Positions 23,456 through 37,800 of a stretch of 64,000 bases of DNA are shown here, one piece after another. A program made the position numbers and the translations under genes. Within the stretch, counting starts at the first letter, position 1; every line of letters starts with the position of its first letter. Under the pieces are notes generated by a model that worked only from the letters and a program-made list of their open reading frames with translations, was not told where the DNA came from and searched no databases. The stretch is from Vanilla planifolia (taxonomy: Eukaryota; Streptophyta; Magnoliopsida; Asparagales; Orchidaceae): the NCBI GenBank assembly GCA_023846275.1, contig JAIUJO010000087.1:79501-143500 (forward strand), given 5' to 3'.

Positions 23456-26400
23456 TGAATTGATTTGGATATAACACTATGAAACTCTAATTCTCCTCTA
23501 TTATGAATTAATTGATTTGATATTTATTTTTATAATTTTAAATAGTTTATTTTTTATGGTCTTTGCATACTATATAAGTCATTTTGATTTATACCAAATT
23601 TGATGATGGAGGATGTTGCACTTAATCTCTTTATTATCTTTCTATTACAATTTATCATTTCTTCAAATTATCTTTACATCACATTGAAATTTTTATATTA
23701 CATTCTTTCAATTTCTCTCATTTTAGCTTTAATATATATTAACCTTATATTAATTAAGTACTTTATTATTATTTTATCTAATTTATTCTTGTAAATCATA
23801 ATAATTTCAAATGAGATCTAATTAAGATGAAATAAATGTCATTTGCCTCATTTATACATTCTTAATATAATTAAATAGTCTTTTTATATTTTTAAATATT
23901 TTATTTATTAGTTTTGGGTTGTTTTACAAGTCATTTTGATTCATAATTTATGTGATGATCTAGATGTTGCACTTGATCTCGTTAGTATGTTGGAATGCAA
24001 TTCTCTTATATAATTTATCTCATTTCTTGCAATGTTTTTGCTTTGATTTGGATATTTTTATTATGAGAGATTAATTCTCATCTTATGTGACATTTACATC
24101 ACTTTAATTTGGTTAAATTATATTATTTAAATTTATTTTATCAAAAGTTGGTTATATATTTACTTTATATTAAAATAATAATTTATTATTATATGTAAAT
24201 ATTTATTATGGTACGTTGACAAAAATCCAAAAGAGGTCCGACCGAGAAGAGACAAATGTTGTCAAGCTCATCTCCATGAGTTATATCCAATAAAGTATTT
24301 TTTTATATTTTTTTAAATATTTTATTTCCTTACACACTTTAAGAGTCATTTTGATTTATACATTATTTGATGATCAAGGATTTTGCACTCAATCTCTTTA
24401 GTTTATTGGAATGTAACTTTTTTTAATAATTTATCTCATTTTTTTTCGAACATCTTGTGTTGATTTCATCATATTATTATGAAACTCTAATTCTCCTATC
24501 GTGTAACATTTACATTGCTTTGAATTAATTATATTTTATTATCTAATTTATCTTATTTTACCTTTAATGTATATTTACTTAGTTTTAATTTAATATTTTT
24601 TTATTTATTTTTCTTTTTTTTGTTATAAGTTATAGTAATTCCAAATGAGGTCTAATTGAGATTAAAAAAAATATTACCAACTCATATCAATGAGCTCAAT
24701 ATAATCAAATATTAATTTTAATATTTCTAAAAATTTAATTTTCTAGATTTTGGAATATCTTATGAGGTATTTTGATTCATACTTAATTTGATGAACAAGG
24801 TTATCACACTTGACGTCCATAATATTTTGTAACATTAGTTTTATGTGAACTTTATGGCATTCGTTAAAAGTTTTTTTAATTGGTTATATTCCAATTTCAC
24901 TCCAAATTGTTTCTTATGTGGCCTATGCATTACTTTGGTTTGGTTATACTACATTATTATTTGTACTTATTTGCTATGAAAATTCATAATAGTTCCAAAT
25001 GAAATTTGATCATGATAAAATAAACATCATTAGACTAGTGTTAACGACTTTATCTAATTAAATATTCAATTTTTTATATTGAAATATTTATTTTTGATAA
25101 TTTTTGTGCTTCTAATGTGGAAATCTTGTTTCATTCTAGATATGACAATTAATGATGTTACACTTGATCTCTTTGATATCTTTGTTTATAACCTAGTAGT
25201 ATAATTTATCTAATTTCTTCAAATATTTTGTTCTGATTTGGTTGTATTATCTTCCTTCAACGTATCTCATTTGATATTTAAATTTATTTTACTGAATATT
25301 AAAGGATAATTTATTTATTTTTATGGATGTTTACTTTTTTAATTTATAGTAATTCTAAACGATGATTGATTGAAAGAAACAAATGCCTTAGACTCGTCTC
25401 AATGAGCCACACAATAAAATAATCATTTCTATAATTCTAAATATTTTAATTTCTATGGTTTGGCACATTTTATGAATCATTTTAATTTAGATCATATTTT
25501 ATGTATGAGGTTACTACACTTGATCTCCTCAAAATTTTGGGATGCAACTTTTTCAAATAATTTATCTCATTTCTTTAAATATTTTTCTTTTATTTTGTTA
25601 TATTACTATGTAACTCTAAATCTTTACTTGTGTAACCATTATATTACCTTTATTTTGTTGTATTTTATAAATTTAATTTATCTAATTCAAATTTTAATAA
25701 ATATTTACTTAATATTAAAATAATAATGTATTATTAGTTGTGTTAATTTACTTTGATAATTCATAATAATTCCAAATGTGGTATGATTGTGGCAAAACAA
25801 ACATCATTAGACTCTTCTAGATGAGTTCAACTATATTAATTATTAATTTTACATTTTTAAAAGATTTATGTTCATGTATTTATGAATGGTTTGTGAATCA
25901 TTTCATTTTGTACCAGACTTTTTTGAAGGCATTGCACTAAATTATTTAGTATCTTTTAATGTAATTAAACATTCATTTTCATATTTGTAAATATTTATTT
26001 TTTAATATTTTCAAATAATTTATTTTATATTTTGATTCATATTGGATTTGAGGATCAAATATATAACACTCATTCTCTTTAGTATCCTGAAATGCAACTT
26101 TGTCGTATAATTTATTTTATTTATTCAATTTTTTTTTATTTAGTTATATTGCTAAGGAAAATCTAATTCTCCATGTGTGTGATCATTAAATTACTTTTAT
26201 TTTGTTGTATCATTTGCTTCAATTTATTATATTTTAGCTTTATTTTATATTTAATTAATATTAAAATATTCTATTATTTATGTTTATTTATTTTTGTAAT
26301 TTTTAGTATTTCTAAATAAAGAACAATCAAGAGAAAAAATAGCATGTAAATAAGCCCAACAAGTTCTACTTAATTAAATATTAATTTTTATACTTTCAAA

Positions 26401-27050
26401 TACTTTATTTTTTTTTGTTTGGGTATATTTTATGAGGTATTTTTATTTACATCAAATATGATGATCAAAGATGTTTCACTCGATCTCCTTAGTATTTTTA
26501 AATGTAACTTTCCAATATAAGTTATCTAAATCGGCCCAAATTATTTTATTTGATTTTGTTATATTATCATGAAACTATAATTCTCATATCATGTGACTTT
26601 ATCCATCACTTTGATTTGGTTATATTACAATGCTTAAATTTTTCTTTTTTTCTTTAATATCTATTTGCCTAATTTTAAAAAGTAATTTTATTATTTTTGG
26701 TCATTTCATTTAGTAATTCATAGTCTCTCCAAACAAGGCCTGATGAAGATAAAACAAACATCATTGTGCTCGTCTTGATGAGATATATCAAACTAAAGAT
26801 TATTCATTAGTATTTTTTCAAATATTTCATTTTCTTTAATTTTGATAATCTTTAAGAGCTATTTTGGTTCAAACCCTATTAAATAATCAGTGATGTTATA
26901 CTTGATCTTCTAAGCATCTTGGAATATAATTATCATATTGTTATATTATTTGTTCAAAGTTTTTACTTTTTTTGGTTATCATGTTATGTACTTGTAAATC
27001 TCCTCTAATGTGACCTTTGCATCGTTTTGATTTGGTTATATTATTATGTA
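23456..27050 (+). repeat. 400-bp AT-rich satellite, block C (forward)
   Basis: Orientation returns to T-rich forward at about 23,450-23,462, where reverse sequence (TTAATTGAGTTGCAATGAA) passes straight into forward GATTTGGATATAACACTATG. Forward boxes such as GAGGATGTTGCACTTAATCT (23,610), GATCAAGGATTTTGCACTC (24,373) and GATCAAAGATGTTTCACTC (26,462) follow. Some units are shortened, for example around 25,915-25,980 and 26,030-26,060. No gene seen. Confidence 0.9.
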
Positions 27051-30000
27051 ATTAGGATAACACAATATAACTCAATCAAAGTAATACAAAATTCATATAA
27101 GAGAAGAATTAGAGTTTCACTGTAATATAAATAAATCAAAGTAAAACATTTGAAGAAATGAGTGAAAGTTTTGTAGAAATTTATGTTCCAAGATATTAAA
27201 GAGATCAAGCATGATATGTACCCCAAAGCATACAGTAAAACTAGAAAATAGAATATTTAAGAATATAGAAATGAATAACTAACTCGATAAAGGTAATGGG
27301 ATGAGTTAAATTATTTTTTTATCTTGATCATGCATCATTGGAATATTGTTAATTACTAATGTACATAAGCATGCATAATTAGAAACTATTGTTGTAAAAT
27401 TAGGTAAATATATTTTAAAGCATAGATAAGATAAATTGAAGTAATGTAATATAAACAAATCAAAGTGATGCAATAACCACATGACAAGACATTAAGTGTT
27501 ACAAAGAAATATAACCAAAGCAAAACAAAACATTTGAAGAAATGAGATAAATTAAATGAGGAAATAATATTCTAAGATACAAAGAAGATTAAGTGTGAAA
27601 TCTTTGATTATCAAATTAGGTATGAATAAAATTTTTCTTAAAGCATGCAAAACAATTAAAAATTAAATGTTTAAAAAGATAAAAATAAATAGTTAATTCA
27701 ATAAAGCTCGTTAAGCTAAGTCTAATGACATTTGCTTCATCCCTATCAGAATCCTTTTGAGATTATTATATATTACTAAAAAAATAAGAGTAATAATAAT
27801 AAATTATTATTTTAATTTTAAGTAAATATATATTAAAGCTAAAATGAGATAAATTAAAATAATAAAATATAACTTAAATTGAAGTGATGTAAAATTCATA
27901 TAATAGAAGAATTATAGTTTCATAGTAATATAACTAATTCAAGGCAAACAAATTTTAAGAAATGCAATCAATTATATGCAAAAGTTGTATTCCAATATGC
28001 TTAGGGTGTCATGTGTAAAATCCTCAATCGTTAACACTAGTTCATACCAAAATGTCTAACTAAGCATGCCAAAGCACAAGAAAATAAAATATTTAAAAAT
28101 ATACAAGTTTTATGTATTATTAAATAAACATCATCAAAAAGTGTTTAATAATGCTTATTATCTTCATTGAATTTTTTTGGAATTACTATGAATTGTGAAA
28201 GTAAATAATTAAAAATAGTAAAATAATTATTATTTCATGAATAAGTTAATATATATTAAAATTAAAATGAGATAAATTGAAGTAATATAATATAACTAAA
28301 TCAAAATAATGTAAAGATCACATTAAAGAATTAGAGTTTAACAGCAATATTATCAAATCAAAAATACTTTAGAGAAATGAGATGAATAGTATAAAAATAT
28401 GGTATTGAAAGGATATCAAGATGATCAAGTGTAACATCTTTATTATCAAATGTGCTACAAAATGAAATGTCTCATATAGCATACCCAAATCTAAGAAAAT
28501 AAAATATTTAGAAATATAAAAATTGATATTTACTTTAATGAGGTTCATGAAGATAAGTGTAATGACGTTATTTTGGTCTTGATCAAACCTCATTTAGAAT
28601 CTTTGAAATTATCAATTCAAATAAGCATAAATAAAAATAAATTATTTATTTAATACTAAGTATATATATTAAAGTTAAAATTAAAAAAAATTGAAGTAAT
28701 GTAAAAAAAAATTAAATCTGAACAATTAATGGTCAAATTATTGAAAAATAATAGTTTCACAACAATATTAGCAAATCAAAGCAAATACTATTGAGAATTT
28801 AGATAAATTATGGGTGAAAGTTGCATTACAAGTTGTTATGGGGATCATGCAAAAACTCCTTAATCGTCTAATCTATACGAATTGAAAGCCTCTTAATGCA
28901 TGCTTGAATCATAAGAAAAGAAATATTTGATAATAAATAAAATGAATATTAAACAAGTTAGAGCTCATAAGATGAGTACAAAGACATTTTTATCTTGATT
29001 GTACATCATTTGGAATTACTTTGTACTTCATAAGTAAATAAGCATAAACAATATTAAAATAAAATTCTAATATTAAATAAATATATAGCAAAAATTGAAA
29101 TAAGATTAATTGAAGCAATATAATTTAAAAAAAATAATTGATTTAAAGGACATACAAGAGGTGACTTATAGTTATGTAGAAATATAACCAAACCAAAACA
29201 ACAATTTTGAAGAAATGCAATATATTATATGTGAAAGTTAGATTCTATGATCCTAAGGAAATCAAGTGTAACATCTTCTTTTTTCAAAAAAATTATAAAT
29301 TAAACGTCAAATAAATCATGACAAAATACCAAATAAGATATTTAAAAATATAAATATAAATATTTAGTTAGATAGTGCTTATTGAGATAAGTCCAATAAA
29401 CTTTTATTTTGTCATGATCGAACCTCATTTGACAATACTAAGATCATCAATGTAAATATAAATAAATAATCATAAATTATTATTGTACTATTCAGTAAAC
29501 ATATGCTAATGTTGAAATATGATAAATTAAAATAATACATTATAACCAAATCGATGTGATACAATGGCTACAAAGGATGAGAAATAGTGTCTAATAATAT
29601 AACTAAACCAAAGCAAAAAATTTGATGACTTTAGTTAAATTTCACACGAAAGGTGTATACAACGAACAAAGAGGAACTAGCTTAAAATCCTTGATCATGA
29701 AATTAGGTACGTATATAATTGTCTTATAAGACATGTAAAACATCTAAAAAAGTAAATATTTAAAAAATATAGAAATTAAATATTTAATTAGAAAAGCTCA
29801 TCGAGATAAGTCTCTTAACATTTTTTTTGTCTTGATCAAACATTGTTTGGAATTGCAATAAATTGTTGAACTTAAATAAGTATAGATAATAATAAAATAT
29901 TATTTCAATATTGAGTAGATATATATTAAAACTAAAAAATGATAAATCGAAGTGATGTATTATAACCAATATAAGTGATGTAAAGGTCACATTATAGAAT

Positions 30001-30733
30001 AATTAAAATTCATAATAACTTAACCAAATCAAAGTGAAAATTTTGGAAAAATATGATTAATTGTAATGGAAAGTTGCTTTCCAAGATATTAAAGAGATCA
30101 AATGTGACATCCACAATCAAAAAATTAGGAACGAATCCAAATATCTCATAAAACATACCTAAACCCTAGAAAATAAAAATATTTAAATATATAAAACTTA
30201 ATATTTAATGGGATAAATCTCATCAAGATGAGTTCAACAAAGTTTTTTCTTCTCGATCAATCCTTGTTTGGAATAATAATGAAAATGAAAGAAAATATAT
30301 AGAAATAATAATAAATTATTATAACTAAATATATATAAAATCTAAAATAAGGTACATTAAGATAATATAATAAAACTAAATTAGAGCTATATAAAATTGA
30401 CATGATAGTAGATCTTGAGTTATAAAAAAATTAATCAAATCAAAGCAAAGGCTTTGAAGTGAAATAGATAACTTATTAGTGAAGTTTCATTCCAAGATAC
30501 TAAGTAGATTGAGTATAAACTCCTTGGCTATCAAATCATGTACAAATCTAATGTCACATAAAGTTTTCCCAAATACTAAAAAAAGTTACTTAAAAATATT
30601 AAAATAAATTTTAAGTTGGATAAACCTTATTGGTATGAGTCTAATTATGTTTTTTTCCTTGATTATTACTCATTTAAGATTACTATAAATTTCCAAAGGT
30701 TTTAAACTTCAATAATAATAAAATTTATTTTAA

Positions 30734-30738
<5 letters not shown>

Positions 30739-30818
<80 letters not shown>
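30739..30818. repeat. Perfect AT dinucleotide tract, 40 units
   Basis: Eighty bases of uninterrupted AT lie within a reverse satellite monomer, between the TTTTAATATTA box and the ATTACCAAATC box. Most other monomers carry a short TATATATT at the same place, so this is a local expansion of a site present throughout the family. The tract is self-complementary and can extrude a cruciform. Length may also be affected by sequencing or assembly error. Confidence 0.95.
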
Positions 30819-30820
<2 letters not shown>

Positions 30821-31828
30821 AAGATATAATAAGTTAAATCAAAACATTATAATATTACCAAATCAAAATATGAAATGGTCAAAGGAGAGGAAGGTAATAC
30901 TTTCATGTTGATACAACCAAATTATAATGAAACATTGGGAAAAATATGATAACTTTTATGAAAAGGTTGTATTCTAAGGTATTAAAGAGATTAAATATAA
31001 AATCCTTGATAATCAAATCTACATGAATTTAATATCTCAAAAAGTGTGCATAAACTATACCAAATAAAACATTTAAAAAATTAAAAATAAATATTCAATT
31101 AGACAGCACTGATCAAGATGAGACTAATGAAGTTTTCTCATTACAACTAATGATTAGTTGAATTTGTAAATAATTACACATTAAATAATTATAAATAATG
31201 ATAAAATATAATTTTATTATAAAATAAATATACATAATAAAGTTAAAATAAGAATAACTAAAGCAATGTTATATAATAAAATAAAAGTGATTTAAAAAGT
31301 ACATAATACAGGATTTAAAGTTGCATGGTTGTATAATCAAATCAATGCAAAAACTTTGAAAAAATGTGATATATTATACATGAAATGTGCATTCTATGGT
31401 ATTAAAGGTATCAAATATAACATGCTTGTTCGTCAAATTAGGCATAAATTGAAATTTCCCATAAATTATAACAAAAACCTACAAAGTAAGATATTTAAAA
31501 AGTTAGAAATAATCATTTTATATGATAAAGCTTATTGAGATGACTACCACAAGATAGCTAAATTCCAAGCCCTTAAGGGATCAATGGTAACCTTCTTGAT
31601 CATCAAATTAGGTATGAATAGAATTGTCTTGAAAATAATCTTAAATCAATTAAAAAATTAAAATATTTAGCAAATATAGAAATGCATATTCAATTGCAAA
31701 GATTACATTTAGAGAAGTCAAATGACATTTTCTTTCTTTTAGAGTACACCTCATTTGGTATAACTAAAAATTTAAAACTTAAATTAGCTTAAATAACAAT
31801 AAAATATTATTCTAATTTTAATTAGATT

Positions 31829-31869
31829 TATATATACACATATACATATATATATATATATATATATAT
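31829..31869. repeat. TA-rich microsatellite in a satellite monomer
   Basis: A tract of TA steps with a few CA interruptions, at the same monomer position as the AT tract at 30,739-30,818. A second, smaller expansion of the same site. Confidence 0.85.
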
Positions 31870-33471
31870 TAAGGTTAAAATATAGTAAATAAAATCAATA
31901 TATTATAACTAAATGAAAGTAATGTAAGAGTCACACGTGATAAGAATTAGAGTTTTATATTATTATGACCAAATAAAAGCAAAAAAGTTGGAGAAATGAG
32001 ATAAATTATATGAGAAAGTTGCATTCTAAATTACGAAAGAGATCGAGGGTAACGTCCTCAATCTTGAAATTATGTATAAATTTAAACTGCAAAAAAAACC
32101 TTAACAAAAATATAGAAATTACAATATTTAGAAATATTAAAATTAACACTTAATTTGATAGACTTTATCAAGAGGAGTTCAATGACATTTGTTTCATCTA
32201 GATCACACCTCTTTTGGAAATACTATGAATCACTAAAGTAAATTATAGTAAATAAATGCAAACTTTTATTTTAAAATTATTTAAACATATACTAATGTTG
32301 GAATAAGATAAATTGAAAAAATATAACATAACTAAATTAAAGCTATGTAACGGTCACAAGAGAGGAGAAATAAAGTTCCTTAATAATATAACCAAATTAA
32401 AATGAAAATTTTGAAAAAAAGATAAAATTATCACATAAATATTACTAAACTTTTAAAAAATAAAAAATTAAAATATATATAACTGAATATTTAATTGAAA
32501 GACCTCATCAATGCAAGTCCAATTTCTTTTTTCATTTCATTTAACATCCTTTAGAAACACTACAAATTTTAAAATTGAATAAACATAAATAATAATAAAG
32601 TGAATTTTAATATTAACTAGATATATATATTAAATTAAAATAAGATAAATTAAAAAAATATATCATAACAAATCAAAGCAATGTAAAGGTGATATCAAAA
32701 GAGAATTAGAGTTTTATAGTAATTTAACCAAATCAAAATAAAAACTATGGAGAAATGAGATAAGTTGTATGAGAAATTTCCATTCAAAGTTATTAAAGGT
32801 ATGGAGCATAGAATCCACAATCATCAAATTAGTCTCAAATCAAAATATCTTAATAATTGTGGCCAAACATTCAAAAATAATATATCTAAAAACATAAAAA
32901 TGAATATATAAATATATAAAGCTTATCAAGACAAGTCTAATGAAGTTCATTTCATCTTAATCAAACTTTATTTAGAATTCTTCTGAATAATAGAAGTTAA
33001 AAAGTATAATTAATAATAAATAATAATTTTAATATCAAGATAATATATATTAAAATAGAAATGAGTTAAGTTGAAGTAATGTCATATTAGCAAATAAATG
33101 TTATTCAAAAGTCATGGGATAGCATATTTTCAATTATATAGTAATATAAACAAATTAAAGGAAAATATTTGAAGAAAAAAGATAAATTGTGAGGGAAAAC
33201 TATATTCCGAGATACTAAGGAGATCAATCATTAAATCCTTGATTAACAGTTCATATATGAATTAATGTTTTTGTAAAGCCTACCTAAATTATGAAAAAAT
33301 AAATTTTAAAAATATTGAAATGAATTCTTAGTTGGATAGAGTTCACCCAAAAATGCCAAATGATATTTGTTTTAATCTTAATTAGATCAATTTTGGAATT
33401 ATCACAAATTTCTAAAAGAAGTAAGCTAAAATATTAATAAATTATTATTTTAATATTAAGTATATATATAT

Positions 33472-33675
33472 ATATAAAACAATTATTTTGATCTCTTATG
33501 ACCATTACATGTTTTGATTTGGTTATATTATATTTCTTTAATTTAACTTATTTAAAATTTAATATATATATATATATATATATATTAAATTTTAAATAAG
33601 TTAAATTAAAGAAATATAATATAACCAAATCAAAACATGTAATGGTCATAAGAGATCAAAATAATTGTTTTATAT
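33472..33675. repeat. Perfect 204-bp palindrome in the satellite
   Basis: Two 102-base arms are exact reverse complements with no spacer; the centre is between 33,573 and 33,574 inside a TA tract. I paired most of the arms base by base and found no mismatch: 33,480 C with 33,667 G, 33,521-33,522 GG with 33,625-33,626 CC, 33,547 C with 33,600 G. The outer mismatch is at 33,471/33,676. The right arm continues the reverse satellite. The left arm is a forward copy placed between two TA tracts (33,461-33,476 and the centre). Other satellite copies differ at many positions, so perfect arms mean a recent inverted duplication or an assembly fold-back. Confidence 0.95.
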
Positions 33676-34658
33676 TAATACAACCAAATTAAAATAGAAA
33701 ATTTGGAGAAATGAGAAATATTGTGTGAGAAACTTGTATTCCAAGATATTAAGAAGATCGAGTGTAAAATCTTAAAAACTCAAATCATGTGTATATGAAT
33801 GATTATAAAGCATTCTTAAACTATAGGGAATAAGATATTTAAAAAATATAAGAAGAAATGTTTAATTTGTAAGAGTTCATTGAACAAGTCCAACATCATT
33901 TCTTTCCTCTTTATAAAATATCACTTATAATTATTACACATTACAAAGTAAATAAGTATAAATAGAAAAAAATAATAAATTTAATATTAAGTAAATATAT
34001 GTATTAAAACAAAAATGTGATTAATTGAAACAATGTAATATATTCAAATAGAAGCAATTTAAAGGTCATATAAGAGGGGATTAAGAGTTACATAGTAATA
34101 TAACTAAACCAAAGGAACAATTTTGAAGAAATGAGATAAATTGTACATGAAAGTTGTATTTCGTGATAGTAAGGGGCTTGTGTGTAAAATGCTCAAATAT
34201 TAAATCAAGTATAAATTAAAATATTCATAAAGCATATAAAGATCTTAAAAAATAAATAATTTGAAAGTACTAAAATGAATACTTAATTAGACAAAGCTAA
34301 TCATAATAAATGTTGAAATGTTTATTACTACTCGATTATACCTCATTTGTAAATAGTATTAATTTTCAAAATAAATAATAATAAATAATTTTTAATATTA
34401 TCTAAATAAATTTTGAAGTTGAATTTAGGTAAATTGAAGAAATATAACCTAACCAAATAAAAAAAATGTATAGGTCACACAATAGTTAATTAGAATTATA
34501 TAGTAATATAACGAAATCAAAGAAAAATATTTATAGAAATGAGATAAATTATATTAGTAAGTTGCATTGGAGGATACTAAGAGCTTCAACTGTAACATCC
34601 TTAATCATCAAATAGGTACGATTTAAAATGTCTAGAAAAGTATTCCTAATAGTAAAAA

Positions 34659-34860
34659 ATAAAATATTTAAAAATATTAAAATAAATATTTAATTAGATA
34701 GAGTACTTTGAGATGTGTCCAAAGACTTTTTTTTATTTTATTAGATCATGTTTGTAATTAAAGTGAATTACCAAAACAAATAAAATAAAATATTTAAAAA
34801 TATTAAATTAAATATTTATTTGGATATAGCTTGTGTAATATTGGGAGCAACAATATTTGT
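34659..34860 (-). repeat. Partial-monomer tandem duplication
   Basis: AATAAAATATTTAAAAATAT at 34,659 recurs at about 34,784, and each copy is followed by a version of the next box, TAGATAGAGTACTTTGAGAT in the first and TGGATATAGCTTG in the second. About 125 bp of a monomer is therefore repeated, with divergence between copies. It fits unequal exchange within the array. Confidence 0.65.
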
Positions 34861-37800
34861 TTCAACTTGATTAGACCTCATTTAGAATAACTATAAATTA
34901 CAGAAGTAAATAAGCATAAATAAAAATAAATTAATATTTTAGTACTAATAAAATATATATTAAAGTTAAATTAAGACAAATTAAAAAAATAATGCTACCA
35001 AACTAAAGTGACATAAAGGACACATGAGAGGAGATTTTTATTTAGTGAATAAGCATGAACCAAAATGACATCTAAAACATGTAAATATGCTAAAAAAATT
35101 GAAAATTATAAAATGGATATTACCTTGGACAGATCTTGTCGAGTTTAGACTAATGGCATTTCTTTCATCTTGATAGGACCACATTTGGAATTATTTCCAA
35201 TTACCAAAGGAAATAAAATAAATAAAAACTAAACTATTATTTTTAATTTTAAAATTATATATATAAAAAATAAATTTAAAAAAATATAAAACAATGTAAT
35301 ATAGCAAATTGAGTGATGTAAAGGTCACACATGAATAAATTTAGAGTTACATAGTAATCTAATAAAAAAGAAGACAACATTTGAAAAAAAATTAAATAAA
35401 TTGCATTTGAAAGATGCATTTCATACTAAAAAGATTAAATGTAATATCCTCGATTATCAAATCAAATATGAATCAAAATCACTCAAACAAATCTGTTAAA
35501 ATAATAAAAACAAAATACTAAAATTATATAAATGGATATTTAATTGGGCAGAGCTCATAGAGATTAGTCATCAATGCTTTTTCATTTCAGTCTGACATCA
35601 AATTTATTATAATTATCAATGATAATAAAAATAAATATAAAACAATATTTTAACAACATATATTAAAGTTGAAATAAGATAAATAAAGTTTTGTATGTAA
35701 TTGAATAAAATAAAAATTATGACAAAGACACACAAGAGAAGATTAGAGTTTCATAAAAATATAGCCAAGAAAGCAAAATATTTGAAAAGATTTGAAAAAT
35801 TATGCAAAAATGATGCACCCCAAGATATAAAGGAGAGAATCTAGCATCCTTATTTGCCAATTGAGGTCTGATTTGGGTTGTCTCATGAAGCAACCCCAAC
35901 ATTGGAAACTAAAATATTTAAAAATATAAACATGTTTAATAAATTGGATAGAGCTCATTAAGACTAGTCCAACAATATTTGTTTAATTTCAATTAGACCT
36001 AGTTATGAATTACTATAAAATATGAAAATAAATAAACATAAATAATAATTAATTTTTATTTTAACATTAAGTAAATATATATTATTACAAAAACAAGATA
36101 AATAAAAAAATGTATTTTAATCAATTTAAAGTATTACAAATGTCAGATGAAATGAGATTTATAATAACATAATAATATAACCTAATCAAAGTAAAATATC
36201 TGCAGAAATGACATATATTGTATAGGAACGTTACATTTCAAGATGTTAAAAAAATTGAGTGTAACATTCTCGATTGTTAGATCATCTACAAATTAAAAAT
36301 ATTAATAGAGCATGCCAAAATCAAGTAAAATAAAATATTTAAAAATAAAGACATGAATATTTAATTAGATAAAGCACGTAGAGATGAGTCCAACAACATT
36401 TGTTTCAACTCAATAAAAATTTATGTGGAATTTTTACGGAGTACCAAAGCAAACAATAAAAAATAATGAGAAATTAATATTTTTATATTAAGCAAATATG
36501 TTTTAATGCTAAAACAAGATAAATTGAACTAATATAAGACAATGAAATTATAGCGATCTAATGATCACATGAGTGAAAATTTAGAGTTAAATAGCAATAT
36601 AACCAAATAAAAGATAAACATTTTAAGGAATAAGAAATATTATATAGAAATGTTGCATTCCAAGATGACAAAATGGTCAAGTAAAGAGTGCAAAAATACT
36701 AGAACAAAAAATAATTTGAAATATAAAAATGATTATTTAATCGAATATTTCTCATCGAATGAGTTAAATGAAATTTGCTTCATATCCATTAGACCACATT
36801 TCTAATTGCTATAAATTGTCAAAAAAACTAAAACATTTTAATAAATTATTATTTTGATATAAATAAATATATATTAAAGCTAAAAAGCACTAAATTGAAG
36901 CAATATAATATATGAAAATCAAAGAAATATAAAGGATACACAAGAGTAGAATTAGACTTTTGTAGTAATATAACCAAATCAAAGCAAAAAAATTTAAAAA
37001 CATAAGTTCAATTGTGCAAAAAAAAAATTACATTCCAATATAAATAAATATGTAATTACATAGATCTTGTCGAGACAAACCCAATAATGTTGTTTTATCT
37101 TGATAGGACCTCGTCCAAAAATATTTATGAATTAATAAAGATAATAAACATAAATAAAGATATATTATTATTTTAATAATAATAAATAGCTAAATGAAAG
37201 TAATGTAAATGCCACACGATATGAGAAATAGACTTTCATAGTAATATAAAAAAATTAAAGTAAAAAACTTTAAAGAAATATGCTAAACTTAATAGGAAAG
37301 TTACAATCCAAAAAACTAAGGAGATCAAGTGTAATATCCTCGATCATTAAACTAAAGATTTAAAATAACTTGTAAAGCATGCCAAATCTATAGAAAATAA
37401 AGTATTTAAAAAAATTAAAAATTATAATTTAATTTGATAGAACTTGATGAGTTAAGTCTAATTACGTTTCCTTTGTCTTGATTATCACAAATGGAATTGC
37501 TACTTAATACCAAAGTAAATAAGCCTAAATTATAATACATTATTATTTTAATTTTATGTAAATTAATATTAAAAATTAAGATAAATTTAAGTAATATATA
37601 TATCTAAATCAAATATGTAAAAGTCACATTGTAGTAGATTTAAAGTTAGATATTAGTATAATCAAATTTAAGCAAAAATATTACAAAAAATGTGATAAAT
37701 TGTACAAGGAATTTGTGTTCCAACATACTAAGGTGATCTACAGTGACATCCCCAATCATCAAATCAAGTAAGATTAAAATGTCTAGTAAAGGTTGCATGA

